A stretch of DNA of 33,995 bases from Xanthobacteraceae bacterium (GCA_028282095.1 JANQIP010000222.1:1-33995); one strand, 5' to 3'; shown: positions 1-9,732, counted from the stretch's first letter. Program-made: numbers and translations. The notes: generated by a model from the letters alone, not told the origin.

Positions 1-94
1 CCGCGCATCCAATGCCTCATTCCAAGGGAATCATCCACATGAACGCAATCACACCCCAAACCCATCGCAAAACGACTTTTTCAGCAGCCTGCTA

Positions 95-162
95 GCTAAT
101 TCGATGCTTTGCGATGCGGCACCACCACAATGAGACGGGCTCAAGCGTTGGTGCCGTATCAC
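95..162 (-). repeat. REP-2 module, 68 bp, inverted copy
   Basis: This is a 68-bp module flanked on both sides by TA within CTAG (92-95 and 162-165). Read on the - strand it starts GTGATACGGCACCAACGC and matches the modules at 11073-11140 and 9211-9278 along its whole length with a few substitutions. Its core is a hairpin whose arms read GATGCGGCACCA and its complement around a loop of about 20 bases. The family name is mine. Confidence 0.8.
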
Positions 163-164
163 TA

Positions 165-328
165 GAATAATGCGATTGCCTCAGCTTGAATCAACAGCGG
201 TCGTTCCGCCTTCATCTGTCTTTCCGTAATGACCACATTTTGAAAAATCCGCCGCCTTTTCGGAAAAGATGTTCCGACAGAAAAAGAGAAATAGGGCACG
301 ATTGATACAAGCCGAGCGGATCGCGCTC
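165..328. repeat. Degenerate REP-1 material, two fused half-copies
   Basis: The stretch starts directly after the TA that ends the 68-bp module and ends GCGCTC followed by TG and G, a one-base decay of the usual CTAG border. Its left part resembles the reverse-oriented REP-1 arm (TTGAATCAA) and its right part resembles a forward REP-1 (CTTTTCGGAAAAGATG, then AAAGAGAAAT, then GCGGATCGCGCTC). At 164 bp it is longer than one element, so it looks like two copies that recombined and decayed. Confidence 0.6.
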
Positions 329-520
329 TGGTGGCGGTTGAGCGATTTTTACACAATTTGAACACGAACATTCTCGCTCGGCAAGTTGAACGCCGGCGTT
401 GGTTTTGTGACCGACCACTGGCGTGACATGCCGGCGATCGATAGTCTTCCCATCGTGATCGCGAGCGGCCGGCAGCGAGCCTTGGTCGCGACGGACGACG
501 AACTGATCGGAGGCTCGTCC

Positions 521-1351
521 ATGTCCAATCTCCATATCGTGACCGGTGGAAACGACGTTCCCGCTAATCCTGTTATCCGCAAGATCAGCCTGGCTGATGT
601 TAAGGATGCGGTGGTGAGAGGCGTCGACGATTTCACGGCGGCGCCGACTCAACTGATATTTCTCACAATCATCTATCCGATCGTCGGCCTGTTCCTCGCC
701 CGTCTGACATTCGGCTACGACGTGCTGCCGCTGCTTTTTCCGCTGGTCGCCGGTTACGCCCTGATCGGTCCGTTCGCCGCGATCGGCCTCTACGAGTTGA
801 GCCGCAGGCACGAGCAGGGCCAGGAGATAAGCTGGATGGACGCGTTCGCCGTGCTGAAATGCCCTTCGCTCGGCGCCATCGGCGCGCTCGGATTGGTTTT
901 GATGGTGGTGTTCGTGATCTGGCTCGGCGTCGCGCTTTGGCTGTTCAACTTGGTCTTCGGCGCGGGCATGCCGGGCACTGTCGGGCAGTTCCTCGCCGAA
1001 ATTTTCACGACCGCCAAGGGGTGGACCCTGATTATCGTGGGCCATGCGATAGGCTTCCTGTTTGCGGTGGTGGCCTTTTCCATCGGCGTAGTGTCGTTTC
1101 CGCTCCTGCTCGACCGCGACGTCGGAGCGGTTGTCGCCCTGCAGACCTCGGTGCGCGCCGTTGCCGCCAATCCGCTACCGATGGCGGCTTTCGGTCTGTT
1201 CATTGGCGCGGCCTTGGCGATCGGCTCGCTGCCGTTCTTTGTCGGGCTTGCCGTGGTGCTGCCGGTCATTGCTCACGCGACCTGGCATATCTATCGCAAA
1301 GTGGTGGAACCGGTGGGCACAATTAGGCAGGCAAAGGCACCGGCGGGCTGA
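521..1351 (+). CDS. DUF2189 family integral membrane protein, copy 1
   Basis: This is a 276-residue protein dominated by hydrophobic segments, about six predicted membrane helices, with a short polar N-terminus. It belongs to the DUF2189 family of predicted integral membrane proteins, whose function is not established; some members have been annotated as putative cytochrome oxidase components, without proof that I know of. The ATG at 521 is chosen because GGAGG lies 7 bases before it. Near-invariant blocks shared with the next gene are FGYDVLPLLFPLVAGY, GWTLII, LLLDRDVGA and HATWHIYRK. It is followed by a paralogue on the same strand and then, convergently, by the cytochrome oxidase operon. 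A role in membrane biogenesis or respiration is only suggested by that position. Confidence 0.85.
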   Translation: MSNLHIVTGGNDVPANPVIRKISLADVKDAVVRGVDDFTAAPTQLIFLTIIYPIVGLFLARLTFGYDVLPLLFPLVAGYALIGPFAAIGLYELSRRHEQGQEISWMDAFAVLKCPSLGAIGALGLVLMVVFVIWLGVALWLFNLVFGAGMPGTVGQFLAEIFTTAKGWTLIIVGHAIGFLFAVVAFSIGVVSFPLLLDRDVGAVVALQTSVRAVAANPLPMAAFGLFIGAALAIGSLPFFVGLAVVLPVIAHATWHIYRKVVEPVGTIRQAKAPAG

Positions 1352-1929
1352 ACGAGCCATTCAGGACTGATCGGTGATCGGGTGGCGTCGCAGTCCTTGT
1401 TCGCCAGGCAGCCGGCCGGCCATGGTGCCCGGCCATCTGTGGCGGAAAATCCGCACTCGGCCCGGATCCGGTTGGACGACAAGAACACTTTACGGTGAAG
1501 GTGCACTGCGGCGTTCGTTGCAGAATGGAAACGGCTGGCCGGTGCGCGCCCGCAGTTGCGTCTCGTTCGCGAATGCCGACAATGACATCCCGCAGCGCCG
1601 CGGAAAAACCCAGGCCTTCCCCTGCCGTTAGCCGGTAGCTCAGAACCGTTGTGCGGAGGATAGACCGGTAAGCACCACCACTTTACTATAAACACCGATC
1701 ATGCGACTATAGTCGTAACTATGCGTAGGTGGCTTGAGGCAGGCCAAGCGTCATAACGTCGCAAGCTTGCCGCTACCGGGTGAAACGTTGCCCTTCGGGG
1801 GAAGGCAATCGTTCAGGCTAACGCCGCCGAAAGCGCGACAAAAAGACTACAGCAAAAATCCCACGTGACCCTACCGGGGAGGCCTGGTGGCAGGGGCGAG
1901 GTGGACGTTGGTTCTAGGGAGACAACGCT
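1352..1929. other. 578-bp spacer between the DUF2189 paralogues
   Basis: No supported gene. Short open frames on both strands have no family resemblance. Visible structures are a perfect 12-bp palindrome, CGACTATAGTCG, at 1704-1715, just downstream of a TATA-like run (ACTATAAA, about 1685), and a small hairpin at 1787-1808 (TTGCCCTTC then GAAGGCAA). The second DUF2189 gene therefore probably has its own promoter here. None of the repeat families of this window is present. Confidence 0.55.
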
Positions 1930-2745
1930 ATGGCTCAACTGCACGCGATATCTGGGGCAAACGCAATCCCCGCCTATCCCGCTGTCCGCAGGCTCGGATT
2001 TGCGGATCTACGCGATGCCGTCGTCAAGGGGGTCGATGACTTCCTGGCAACGCCGACGCAGCTCGGTTTTCTCGCGATCATCTATCCGCTGGTCGGCTTC
2101 TTTTTCGCCCGATTGGCGTTCGGCTACGATGTATTGCCGCTGCTGTTTCCGCTCGTGGCCGGTTATGCGCTGATCGGCCCGTTCGCGGCCACCGGCCTTT
2201 ACGAGTTGAGCCGGCGACGCGAACAAGGCCAAGACGTATCGTGGACCGATGCCTTCGGCGCCCTGCGATGCCCCTCGCTCGATGCCATCGGAGCGCTCGG
2301 ACTGGTGCTGATGGCCGTGTTCCTCGCCTGGCTCGCAACCGCAACCTGGCTCTATCAGTCGCTGTTCGGCACAGCCGTACCCGGATCGTTCAGCCAGTTC
2401 CTGTCGATGATCTTCTTCACCCCAGAGGGCTGGACGCTCATCATTGCCGGACACTCGCTTGGTCTCGCCTTCGCCGTTGCATCGCTGGCGATCGGCGCGA
2501 TTTCATTCCCGATGCTGCTTGACCGGGATGTCGGCGCATTGGTGGCGCTACAGACTTCGGTCAGGGTCATGATCGCCAATCCGATGATCATGGCGGTGTG
2601 GGGCCTGTTCGTCGCGGCCGCGCTGGCGCTTGGCTCATTGCCGCTCTTTATCGGGCTCGCGGTCGCCATGCCGGTGCTCGCCCATGCGACCTGGCATCTC
2701 TATCGCAAGGCGGTAGAACCCGCCGAGCTGTCGACAACGGGCTGA
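1930..2745 (+). CDS. DUF2189 family integral membrane protein, copy 2
   Basis: This is a 271-residue paralogue of the gene at 521, similar along essentially its whole length from the block DLRDAVVKGVDDF to HATWHLYRKAVEP. Only the first 20 or so residues and the last few differ completely. AGGGAG sits 8 bases before the ATG. It has the same pattern of about six hydrophobic segments and conserved charged positions (ELSRRREQGQ, LLDRDVGA), so the pair probably arose by gene duplication followed by long divergence. It converges on ctaE with a 93-bp gap holding a terminator-like hairpin. Function unknown. Confidence 0.85.
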   Translation: MAQLHAISGANAIPAYPAVRRLGFADLRDAVVKGVDDFLATPTQLGFLAIIYPLVGFFFARLAFGYDVLPLLFPLVAGYALIGPFAATGLYELSRRREQGQDVSWTDAFGALRCPSLDAIGALGLVLMAVFLAWLATATWLYQSLFGTAVPGSFSQFLSMIFFTPEGWTLIIAGHSLGLAFAVASLAIGAISFPMLLDRDVGALVALQTSVRVMIANPMIMAVWGLFVAAALALGSLPLFIGLAVAMPVLAHATWHLYRKAVEPAELSTTG

Positions 2746-2795
2746 GGCGTGCGAGAACGCCGCGGCTTCACCACCACAATTGCCTGATGCGTCTA

Positions 2796-2836
2796 GAGCA
2801 TGGTCCCGAGAAGTCTGCCAACTTCTCGGGATCATG
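2796..2836 (+). terminator. Half REP-1 hairpin between convergent genes
   Basis: A perfect 11-bp stem (2804-2814 TCCCGAGAAGT and 2821-2831 ACTTCTCGGGA) with a 6-base loop lies between the ends of the second DUF2189 gene and ctaE, only 8 bases beyond the ctaE stop codon. It begins with the CTAGAGC border typical of the REP-1 element but lacks the second REP-1 hairpin. There is no clear T-run on either side, so a terminator role is inferred from stem strength and position. Confidence 0.55.
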
Positions 2837-2838
2837 TG

Positions 2839-3699
2839 TTACTGGCCGCCGACGACCGCCGGATAGTTGACGCCGGCGCCCCAAACATAGATGGCCGCGA
2901 ACAGGAACAGCCACACAACGTCGACAAAGTGCCAATACCAGGCCGCGAACTCGAAACCGAGATGCTGCTTGGGGGTGAATTGGCCCGCCGTGGCGCGCAA
3001 CAGGCAAACGACGAGGAAGATCGTGCCGACGATCACATGGAACCCGTGAAAGCCGGTCGCCATGAAGAACGTCGCGCCATAGATGTTGCCGCTGAAGGCG
3101 AAGGTCGCGTGGGTGTATTCATAGACCTGCACCGCAGAAAAAAGCAGGCCAAGCACGACGGTGCAGATGAGGCCCCATTTGAGGCCCTGTCGATCGTTCT
3201 CCAGGAGCGCGTGGTGCGCCCAGGTTATCGTGGTGCCGGAGGTCAAGAGGATCAGCGTATTGAGCAGCGGCAGGTGCCATGGATCGAAGGTCTCGATCCC
3301 CTTGGGCGGCCATACGCCGCCGATCAGATCGGCGCGCATCATCTGCTGGGCGTCTGATGGAAACAGCGCCACATTGAAATACGCCCAGAACCAGGCGACG
3401 AAGAACATCACCTCGGAGGCGATGAACAGGATCATTCCGTAGCGGTGGGAGATTTGCACGACGGGCGTGTGGTAGCCGCCCTGTTCGGCCTCGTGGATGA
3501 CATCGCTCCACCACCCATACATGGTGTAGAGAATGCCGAGCACGCCGACCCCGAACACGTAAGGCGCTACGGCGAAAGAGTCGTGCATCCAGAAGACGGC
3601 GCCCACCGACATGACGAAGGCGGAAATCGAGCCGACGATCGGCCACGGACTGGGATCAACGATGTGATAGTCGTGGTTCTTAGCGGACGCCTCGGCCAT
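2839..3699 (-). CDS. ctaE: Cytochrome c oxidase subunit III
   Basis: The 286-residue product is the third core subunit of the aa3-type oxidase, an inner-membrane protein that stabilises the catalytic core and helps maintain proton uptake. Family signs are the N-terminal [13 protein letters not shown] segment, seven hydrophobic helices, the block [14 protein letters not shown], and a C-terminal [20 protein letters not shown] that is nearly invariant in subunit III. It is the last gene of the cox operon, 57 bases after ctaG. In many relatives a DUF983 gene and surf1 follow here; both are absent, and the operon instead stops against a hairpin and convergent DUF2189 genes. Confidence 0.97.
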   Translation of the reverse strand: MAEASAKNHDYHIVDPSPWPIVGSISAFVMSVGAVFWMHDSFAVAPYVFGVGVLGILYTMYGWWSDVIHEAEQGGYHTPVVQISHRYGMILFIASEVMFFVAWFWAYFNVALFPSDAQQMMRADLIGGVWPPKGIETFDPWHLPLLNTLILLTSGTTITWAHHALLENDRQGLKWGLICTVVLGLLFSAVQVYEYTHATFAFSGNIYGATFFMATGFHGFHVIVGTIFLVVCLLRATAGQFTPKQHLGFEFAAWYWHFVDVVWLFLFAAIYVWGAGVNYPAVVGGQ

Positions 3700-3756
3700 C
3701 TTGTTCTCCGTCGTCAGCCGCTGCGGCGTCCTTGAACGCCGCTCCCCTTCGCTCCG

Positions 3757-4401
3757 TCAGATGCGCCCCGACGCGGTGACGCCTTCGTTGCTCGCCGCAT
3801 CCTGCTGCGGCGCGTCTACCGGAAAGAAAGTGTAGGACAGCGTGATGGTGTTGAGATCCTGCTGGTCGGAATCGTCCGCGAGCGAGGGATCGACAAAGAA
3901 CACGACCGCCATATCGCGCTTCTCGCCGGGGCCGAGATGCTGCTCGGTGAAGCAGAAGCAGTTGACCTTGGCGAAGTAACCGCCGGTCTGCGGGGGCGTG
4001 ACATTGTAGCTTGCGGTGCCGACGGTCGCGTGCGCGGACTTGTTGGTGACCGAGTAATAGACCGTCACCACCTCGCCGATCCTAACGTCGACGGCTTTGA
4101 CCTCCGGCTCGAATCGCCATGGCAGGTCGTGGCTGATATTGGCGTCGAACCGCACCTTGACTTTACGGTCGAGCACCTGCTCGGGCCCGACGCTTGCGAC
4201 TTGCGGCGTGCCGCCGAAACCGGTCACCCGGCAGAACCAGTCATAGAGCGGCACCGCCGCAAAGGCCGCCCCCACCATCAGGCCGACGGTCGCACCGCAG
4301 GCAAGCGCAACGAAGAGGTCGCGTCGCGGCGGCATGCGGTCTGCGCCCGATCGATCAGGCGATCGGCGCTTATCGGCGGCTGTGTCGTGAGTTTGATCCA
4401 T
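3757..4401 (-). CDS. ctaG: Cytochrome c oxidase assembly protein CtaG (Cox11 type)
   Basis: This is a copper chaperone of 214 residues that delivers copper to the CuB site of subunit I. A single membrane helix (about residues 28-50) is preceded by a cytoplasmic arginine-rich tail and followed by a periplasmic domain. The copper-binding pair is visible as CFCF at about 148-151, and Cys57 in DWFCRVTGFGGTP is the third conserved cysteine of the family. It lies between the small coxF-like gene and ctaE in the usual order. The ATG at 4401 has only a weak ribosome site; a start at Met23 (4335) is possible but would shorten the cytoplasmic tail. Confidence 0.96.
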   Translation of the reverse strand: MDQTHDTAADKRRSPDRSGADRMPPRRDLFVALACGATVGLMVGAAFAAVPLYDWFCRVTGFGGTPQVASVGPEQVLDRKVKVRFDANISHDLPWRFEPEVKAVDVRIGEVVTVYYSVTNKSAHATVGTASYNVTPPQTGGYFAKVNCFCFTEQHLGPGEKRDMAVVFFVDPSLADDSDQQDLNTITLSYTFFPVDAPQQDAASNEGVTASGRI

Positions 4402-4412
4402 GGCTGAGCTCG

Positions 4413-4607
4413 CTAGAGTGGTCGCCTGAAAATCTCCGGCCCGATCTTGACGACGGTAACCGCGTATAACAGCAGGACCAGCGCCACGAGCGCGAGCGCG
4501 ATTGCGATCGACCGGGCGCGCCGGCGGCGTTTTTGCTCCGCCGTGAGCACGATGCCATCGGCGACCTCGACCTTGCCATCCTGGTGTTTCTCGTCCATCG
4601 GCACCAT
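4413..4607 (-). CDS. Small membrane protein of the cox operon (CoxF-like)
   Basis: This predicted 64-residue protein has a basic segment (EQKRRRRARS) followed by one hydrophobic helix (IAIALALVALVLLLYAVTVV) and a short tail ending EIFRRPL. Its position between ctaB and ctaG, its size and its single helix match the small CoxF proteins of alphaproteobacterial cox operons; the molecular role is not established. The chosen ATG overlaps the ctaB stop by one base (TGATG), which suggests translational coupling. A longer version starting at 4643 inside ctaB and a shorter one at 4598 cannot be excluded, and none has a strong ribosome site. Confidence 0.75.
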   Translation of the reverse strand: MVPMDEKHQDGKVEVADGIVLTAEQKRRRRARSIAIALALVALVLLLYAVTVVKIGPEIFRRPL

Positions 4608-5593
4608 CACCCGAAGGTCAGTCGCGGCATCCATGGCATCCATGGCGTGAGCCAGTCGTCGATCAGCAACACCGCAAACAAGATGAAGAGGTAAAGGAGC
4701 GAGAAGGAGAACAGTCGCTTTCCCGCCTCGTAAGCGGCGATGTCGGAGCGCGCGATCTTCAGGCGGACGGCAAGCACCGCCATCGCGACCCCGACGATGG
4801 TCGCCGCAATCCCATAAAGAAGTCCCGCATAGCCAAACAGGAACGGCGTAACGCTGATCGGCGCCAAAAGGAGCGCATGCGCAAGGACCTGTCGCTTGGT
4901 CTCGGCGGCACCCGACACGACCGGCAGCATCGGCACATTGGCGCGGCGGTATTCATCGGTGCGCCGGAGCGACAGCGCCCAGAAATGCGGCGGCGTCCAG
5001 AAGAACACGATCAGGAACAGCAGAATCGGCGCGAGCCCGACATCGCCCGTCGCCGCAGCCCACCCGATGACTGGCGGCAGCGCGCCGGCGGCGCCCCCGA
5101 TCACGATGTTCTGCGCCGTCCAGCGCTTGAGCCACATCGTGTAGACGACGATGTAGAAGAAGATGGTAAAGGCGAGGAGCCCTGCGGCGAGCCAGCCGGC
5201 CACGAGGCCGAGTACCGCAACGGACCCCACCGCGAGCGTCACGCCAAAGGCAAAGGCCTCGCCGGGCGTCACCCGTCCCGCCGGAATCGGCCGCCGCCGG
5301 GTGCGTCCCATCACGCCATCGATGTCGGCATCATACCACATATTGAGCGCGCCCGCGGCGCCCGCCCCGACCGCAATACAAACCAAAGCCGCAATGGCCA
5401 GCACCGGATGGACTTCACCCGGCGCGACGATCATCCCGACAAACGCCGTGAACACGGCGAGCGACATGACGCGCGGCTTCATCAGCGCGACGTAATCGCC
5501 GACCTCGGCCAGACTAGGCTCGAGCCCCGATACCTGGCTCGGCGAAGATAGCGCGGCGCCTTTGCCGGTGGCAGTGAATGCAGAATGCTTCAT
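4607..5593 (-). CDS. ctaB: Protohaem IX farnesyltransferase (haem O synthase)
   Basis: The 328-residue polytopic membrane enzyme adds a farnesyl chain to haem B to give haem O, the precursor of the haem A used by this oxidase. The UbiA-superfamily signature [19 protein letters not shown] holds the N-x3-D-x3-D prenyl-diphosphate-binding pattern, and the second conserved stretch [19 protein letters not shown] is present. Length and the roughly nine hydrophobic segments fit the family. It lies 85 bases after ctaD, and its stop codon overlaps the start of the next small gene. No ctaA (haem A synthase) is found in the window. Confidence 0.96.
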   Translation of the reverse strand: MKHSAFTATGKGAALSSPSQVSGLEPSLAEVGDYVALMKPRVMSLAVFTAFVGMIVAPGEVHPVLAIAALVCIAVGAGAAGALNMWYDADIDGVMGRTRRRPIPAGRVTPGEAFAFGVTLAVGSVAVLGLVAGWLAAGLLAFTIFFYIVVYTMWLKRWTAQNIVIGGAAGALPPVIGWAAATGDVGLAPILLFLIVFFWTPPHFWALSLRRTDEYRRANVPMLPVVSGAAETKRQVLAHALLLAPISVTPFLFGYAGLLYGIAATIVGVAMAVLAVRLKIARSDIAAYEAGKRLFSFSLLYLFILFAVLLIDDWLTPWMPWMPRLTFG

Positions 5594-5678
5594 AAGATCA
5601 CTTCGTCGTTAGGTCGATCTTTTGTTTCCTGCGCCTGAAAGACGCGGTGAACCTTTGCTTTCTGCCGATGCGCGCTTT

Positions 5679-7295
<1,617 letters not shown>

Positions 7296-7329
7296 TCAAT
7301 ACGTGTTGTGTTTGTTCTTGCCCTCCCTC

Positions 7330-8199
7330 CTATCGATCCGGCTGCGTTTCACTCCCACGGTCCTGCGCCTTGGCGGCGACAGTCGCCGGCGCGCGCACCT
7401 CGCCGGCGTATTTCTGCTTGGCGTCCTCGATCCACTTGGCAAAGGCCTCCTCGCTGACGACGCGCACCGCAATCGGCATGAAGGCATGGTCCCGGCCGCA
7501 CAACTCCGAGCATTGGCCGTAATACATCCCCTCGCGCGTCGCCTTGAACCAAGTCTCGTTCAGGCGACCGGGGATCGAATCGATCTTGATGCCGAATGAA
7601 GGGACCGTGAACGAATGGATGACATCGGCCGCAGTGGTTTGTACCCGCACAACCTTGTTGACCGGGACCACCACTTCGTTGTCGACCGACAACAGCCGCG
7701 GCTGACCGGGCTTGAGCTCATCGTCGCGGAGCATCACCGAGTCGAACTCGAAATTCCCGTGATCCGGATAAGCGTAGGTCCAGAACCACTGCTTTCCGGT
7801 TGCTTTGATCGTGACGTCGGCGGGCGGCGTATTGAGCTGAAAGAACATCAGCCGGAACGAGGGGACGGCGATGACAACCAGAATGATGACCGGCACCACC
7901 GTCCATATCACCTCGATCAAGGTATTGTGGGTTGTTCGCGAGGGTATCGGATTGGCGCGAGCATTGAAGCGAACAATAACCGTGGCGAGTAAAGCAAGGA
8001 CAAGTATGACAATACCGGCGATGATCCAGAGAAGAAGATCGTGAAACCAGATGACATCCGTCATCACCGGCGTCGCCGATTCTTGCAGACCGAGCTGCCA
8101 CGGTGACGGTTGGCCGAGACCGGCCCAGGCGAAATCGGCTGCACCGAAAAATACTGCAATAGCCATCACAGCGGCGAGCAATCGAAAAACTGACTGCAT
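7330..8199 (-). CDS. ctaC: Cytochrome c oxidase subunit II
   Basis: The 289-residue electron-entry subunit takes electrons from cytochrome c through the dinuclear CuA centre. It has a signal-like N-terminus ending AADFAWA, two membrane helices (about 46-77 and 92-118) and a periplasmic cupredoxin domain. The CuA ligands are all present: His195, Cys230, Glu232, Cys234, His238 and Met241 (GQCSELCGRDHAFM), with the aromatic patch KQWFWTYAYPDHG. I start it at the ATG at 8199, which has AAGGAG 11 bases upstream; the TTG at 8208 is too close to that site. It is the first gene of the cox operon, so the promoter must lie in 8200-8674. Confidence 0.98.
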   Translation of the reverse strand: MQSVFRLLAAVMAIAVFFGAADFAWAGLGQPSPWQLGLQESATPVMTDVIWFHDLLLWIIAGIVILVLALLATVIVRFNARANPIPSRTTHNTLIEVIWTVVPVIILVVIAVPSFRLMFFQLNTPPADVTIKATGKQWFWTYAYPDHGNFEFDSVMLRDDELKPGQPRLLSVDNEVVVPVNKVVRVQTTAADVIHSFTVPSFGIKIDSIPGRLNETWFKATREGMYYGQCSELCGRDHAFMPIAVRVVSEEAFAKWIEDAKQKYAGEVRAPATVAAKAQDRGSETQPDR

Positions 8200-8674
8200 C
8201 GTCGTCAAGGCTCCTTTCGCCGAATTTTGATCGTCGATCGGTCTTTTTTGGGCGCTGTCACACCGCGCCTCGTCCCGAACGACCCGCCAAGCGCATCAGG
8301 AGCGGATGGGAGGGTCTCAATCGACTGGTTACGCAGCCGACAATCCGGGCCTCACAAACCACAATTCCGCCTCACTCGCAATGTGCCTCGTGTTCGGCGC
8401 GAAAAGATTCGCAACACAAACGACTTGAAGCCGCCCGATGATGATCGGCGCCACAGGCGGCAGTCGAAACGATGCAACAAGCGTTACGAATGACGCGGTT
8501 CGTTGGACATATATAGCAACGCACGCGCACCGGTCCAGAGCATGCGGCGAAGCGCGAATCATTCGTCGCAGAGAATGCGACTACCAACGAATGGTTGGAG
8601 CCGATTGTGAGTCCAACGAATCGGAGTTCACTTTGCGGGATGTTTGAGGGTCGAACGTTGTGAAAGGGAGCGTG
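8200..8674. promoter_or_regulatory. Divergent promoter region of cox operon and IalB gene
   Basis: The 475-bp spacer separates two outward-facing transcription units and must hold both promoters. Open frames here show no family resemblance. An AT-rich run (GGACATATATAGC, about 8506-8518) is a plausible -10 region, but I cannot assign -35 elements or operators with confidence. None of the palindromic repeat modules is present, in contrast to almost every spacer at a gene end in this window. Confidence 0.45.
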
Positions 8675-9211
8675 ATGATTGGCGCATTCTCTCGTGGAAT
8701 GTCTGCGCGGACGCACCGTCTCGTCGCCTTATTGGTGCTGGTTCCCATTGCGGCGATTGTCTTCGTTTCCGCGGCTGCCGCGCAAGGCGCGGTCCGCTCG
8801 GTCCACGAGGATTGGCAGATTCGCTGCGAAACCCCGCCGGGCGCGCAGAGCGAGCAATGCGCGCTGTTTCAGAGCGTCGTTGCCGAGGATCGCGCCAATG
8901 TCGGACTGACCGTGCTGGTGCTGCGCACCGCGGACCAGAAGACCCGCCTGATGCGCGTCCAGGTGCCGCTTGGCGTCTTGCTGCCGGCCGGGCTGGGGTT
9001 GAAAGTCGATCAGGCCGATGTCGGGCGCGCCGGATTCGTCCGCTGCACCTTGCGCGGCTGTTATGCCGAGGTCGTCATGGATGACGAACTCATCAAAAAG
9101 CTGCGCGCCGGGAAAACCGCGACCTTCTTCATCTTTCAGACTCCCGAGGAGGGTATCGGTTTTCCGATGAGCCTTAAGGGTTTCGGCGAGGGATACGACA
9201 AACTACCCTAG
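8675..9211 (+). CDS. Invasion-associated locus B (IalB) family periplasmic protein
   Basis: The 178-residue product has a signal peptide (arginine-containing N-terminus, hydrophobic stretch LVALLVLVPIAAIVFVSAAAA, cleavage near AQG) followed by an IalB domain. Four cysteines in two close pairs (RCETPPGAQSEQC and RCTLRGC) suggest two disulfides. The family is named after a Bartonella invasion protein but is widespread in free-living alphaproteobacteria, where its role is unknown. I use the ATG at 8675, 6 bases after AGGGAG, rather than the GTG at 8660. It diverges from ctaC, a neighbourhood I recall from related genomes. Its TAG stop (9209-9211) coincides with the CTAG border of a repeat module. 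Confidence 0.88.
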   Translation: MIGAFSRGMSARTHRLVALLVLVPIAAIVFVSAAAAQGAVRSVHEDWQIRCETPPGAQSEQCALFQSVVAEDRANVGLTVLVLRTADQKTRLMRVQVPLGVLLPAGLGLKVDQADVGRAGFVRCTLRGCYAEVVMDDELIKKLRAGKTATFFIFQTPEEGIGFPMSLKGFGEGYDKLP

Positions 9212-9278
9212 AGATGCGGCACCAACGCTTGAGCCCGTCTCATTGTGTTGGTGTCGCATCGCAAAGCATCGAGTGACC
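9211..9278 (+). repeat. REP-2 module, 68 bp
   Basis: This module is exactly 68 bp and begins GAGATGCGGCACCAACGC right after the TA of the CTAG at 9208-9211, overlapping the last base of the IalB stop codon. Its right border is CTGG instead of CTAG. The hairpin arms (GCGGCACCAAC and GTTGGTGTCGC) are intact apart from one G-T position. The next module starts 2 bp later. Confidence 0.8.
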
Positions 9279-9280
9279 TG

Positions 9281-9328
9281 GTGTTCCGCACTGACGGTCC
9301 GCGGGCGGACCGTCAGAGAAGGAAACAC
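9281..9328 (+). repeat. REP-3 module, about 48 bp
   Basis: The core is the inverted repeat CTGACGGTCCG and CGGACCGTCAG around 2 to 3 bases, inside weaker outer arms (GTGTTCC and GGAAACAC). It is the partner of the 47-bp module at 11244-11290. It is separated by 2 bp from the modules on each side. Confidence 0.75.
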
Positions 9329-9330
9329 GA

Positions 9331-9434
9331 GAGCATGATCCCGAAAGGCCGGCAGATTTTTCGGACATGATCATGCGAGAAAAACAAAGAGAAAGACCGC
9401 GCGATCGATTCAACCTGAATGAGTCGCGCTTCTC
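9331..9434 (+). repeat. REP-1 element, decayed ends
   Basis: This forward REP-1 copy begins GAGCATGATCCCGAAAGG, has the first imperfect hairpin ending GATCATGC, the AAACAAAGAGAAA linker, and the second hairpin GCGATCGATTCAACCTGA. The border CTAGs have been lost (CGAGAGC at left, CTTCTCG at right). It closes a three-module array with the 68- and 48-bp modules. Confidence 0.75.
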
Positions 9435-9732
9435 GTTTTCCTTCTCCGACGATACGATCCCGAACCGTCTGAGAAGACATATGAGCCAATCCTTTTCTTG
9501 TGGTGCGGCGCCAACACGATGAGACGAGCTCAAGCGTCGATTCCGCCCCATGAGCAATGCCATTGTCAAACATGCTTTACAGGTGCGCGGTCGAATTGTG
9601 CCAAGATGGTTCTTCTAGTGATCCGACGCGTACATCATAGCGTGGATGGAGCTTGCACGCGTGCGGTCGGTTCTTTCCGCCGCTCGATCTCCGCGCCACG
9701 CGCCGACGCAGGCCGATGCACGGAGGCTCTCC
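9435..9732. other. Spacer before mltB with a REP-2 remnant
   Basis: No supported gene lies in this 298-bp stretch. Bases 9501-9550 match the inverted 68-bp module (GGTGCGGCGCCAACAC, then GATGAGAC, then CTCAAGCG) but both borders are lost. The remainder, including AT-richer bases around 9568-9620, presumably carries the promoter for the lytic transglycosylase gene. Confidence 0.5.

Larger units (their letters stand above)
1..520. other. Intergenic leader, no supported gene, rich in decayed repeats
   Basis: I find no convincing gene here. The short open frames lack a ribosome site and any recognisable family. About half of the stretch (95-328) is made of two adjoining repeat modules, listed separately. 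The rest (1-94 and 329-508) presumably carries the promoter for the DUF2189 gene at 521. A TTG-initiated extension of that gene back to 386 is open but unlikely, because a good ribosome site lies just before the ATG at 521. Confidence 0.6.

Noticed and set aside
386..520. TTG-initiated N-terminal extension of the first DUF2189 protein
   Set aside because: The ATG at 521 has a strong GGAGG site at the right distance, and the extension has no counterpart in the second copy.
1631..1700. tRNA-like start GCCGGTAGCTCAG
   Set aside because: No cloverleaf can be drawn after it: there is no anticodon arm, T-arm or TTC-containing loop at the right distance.
9211..9434. CRISPR-like array
   Set aside because: The three units belong to different families, have no regular spacer sequence between them and no cas genes are near; the 2-bp gaps are insertion borders.
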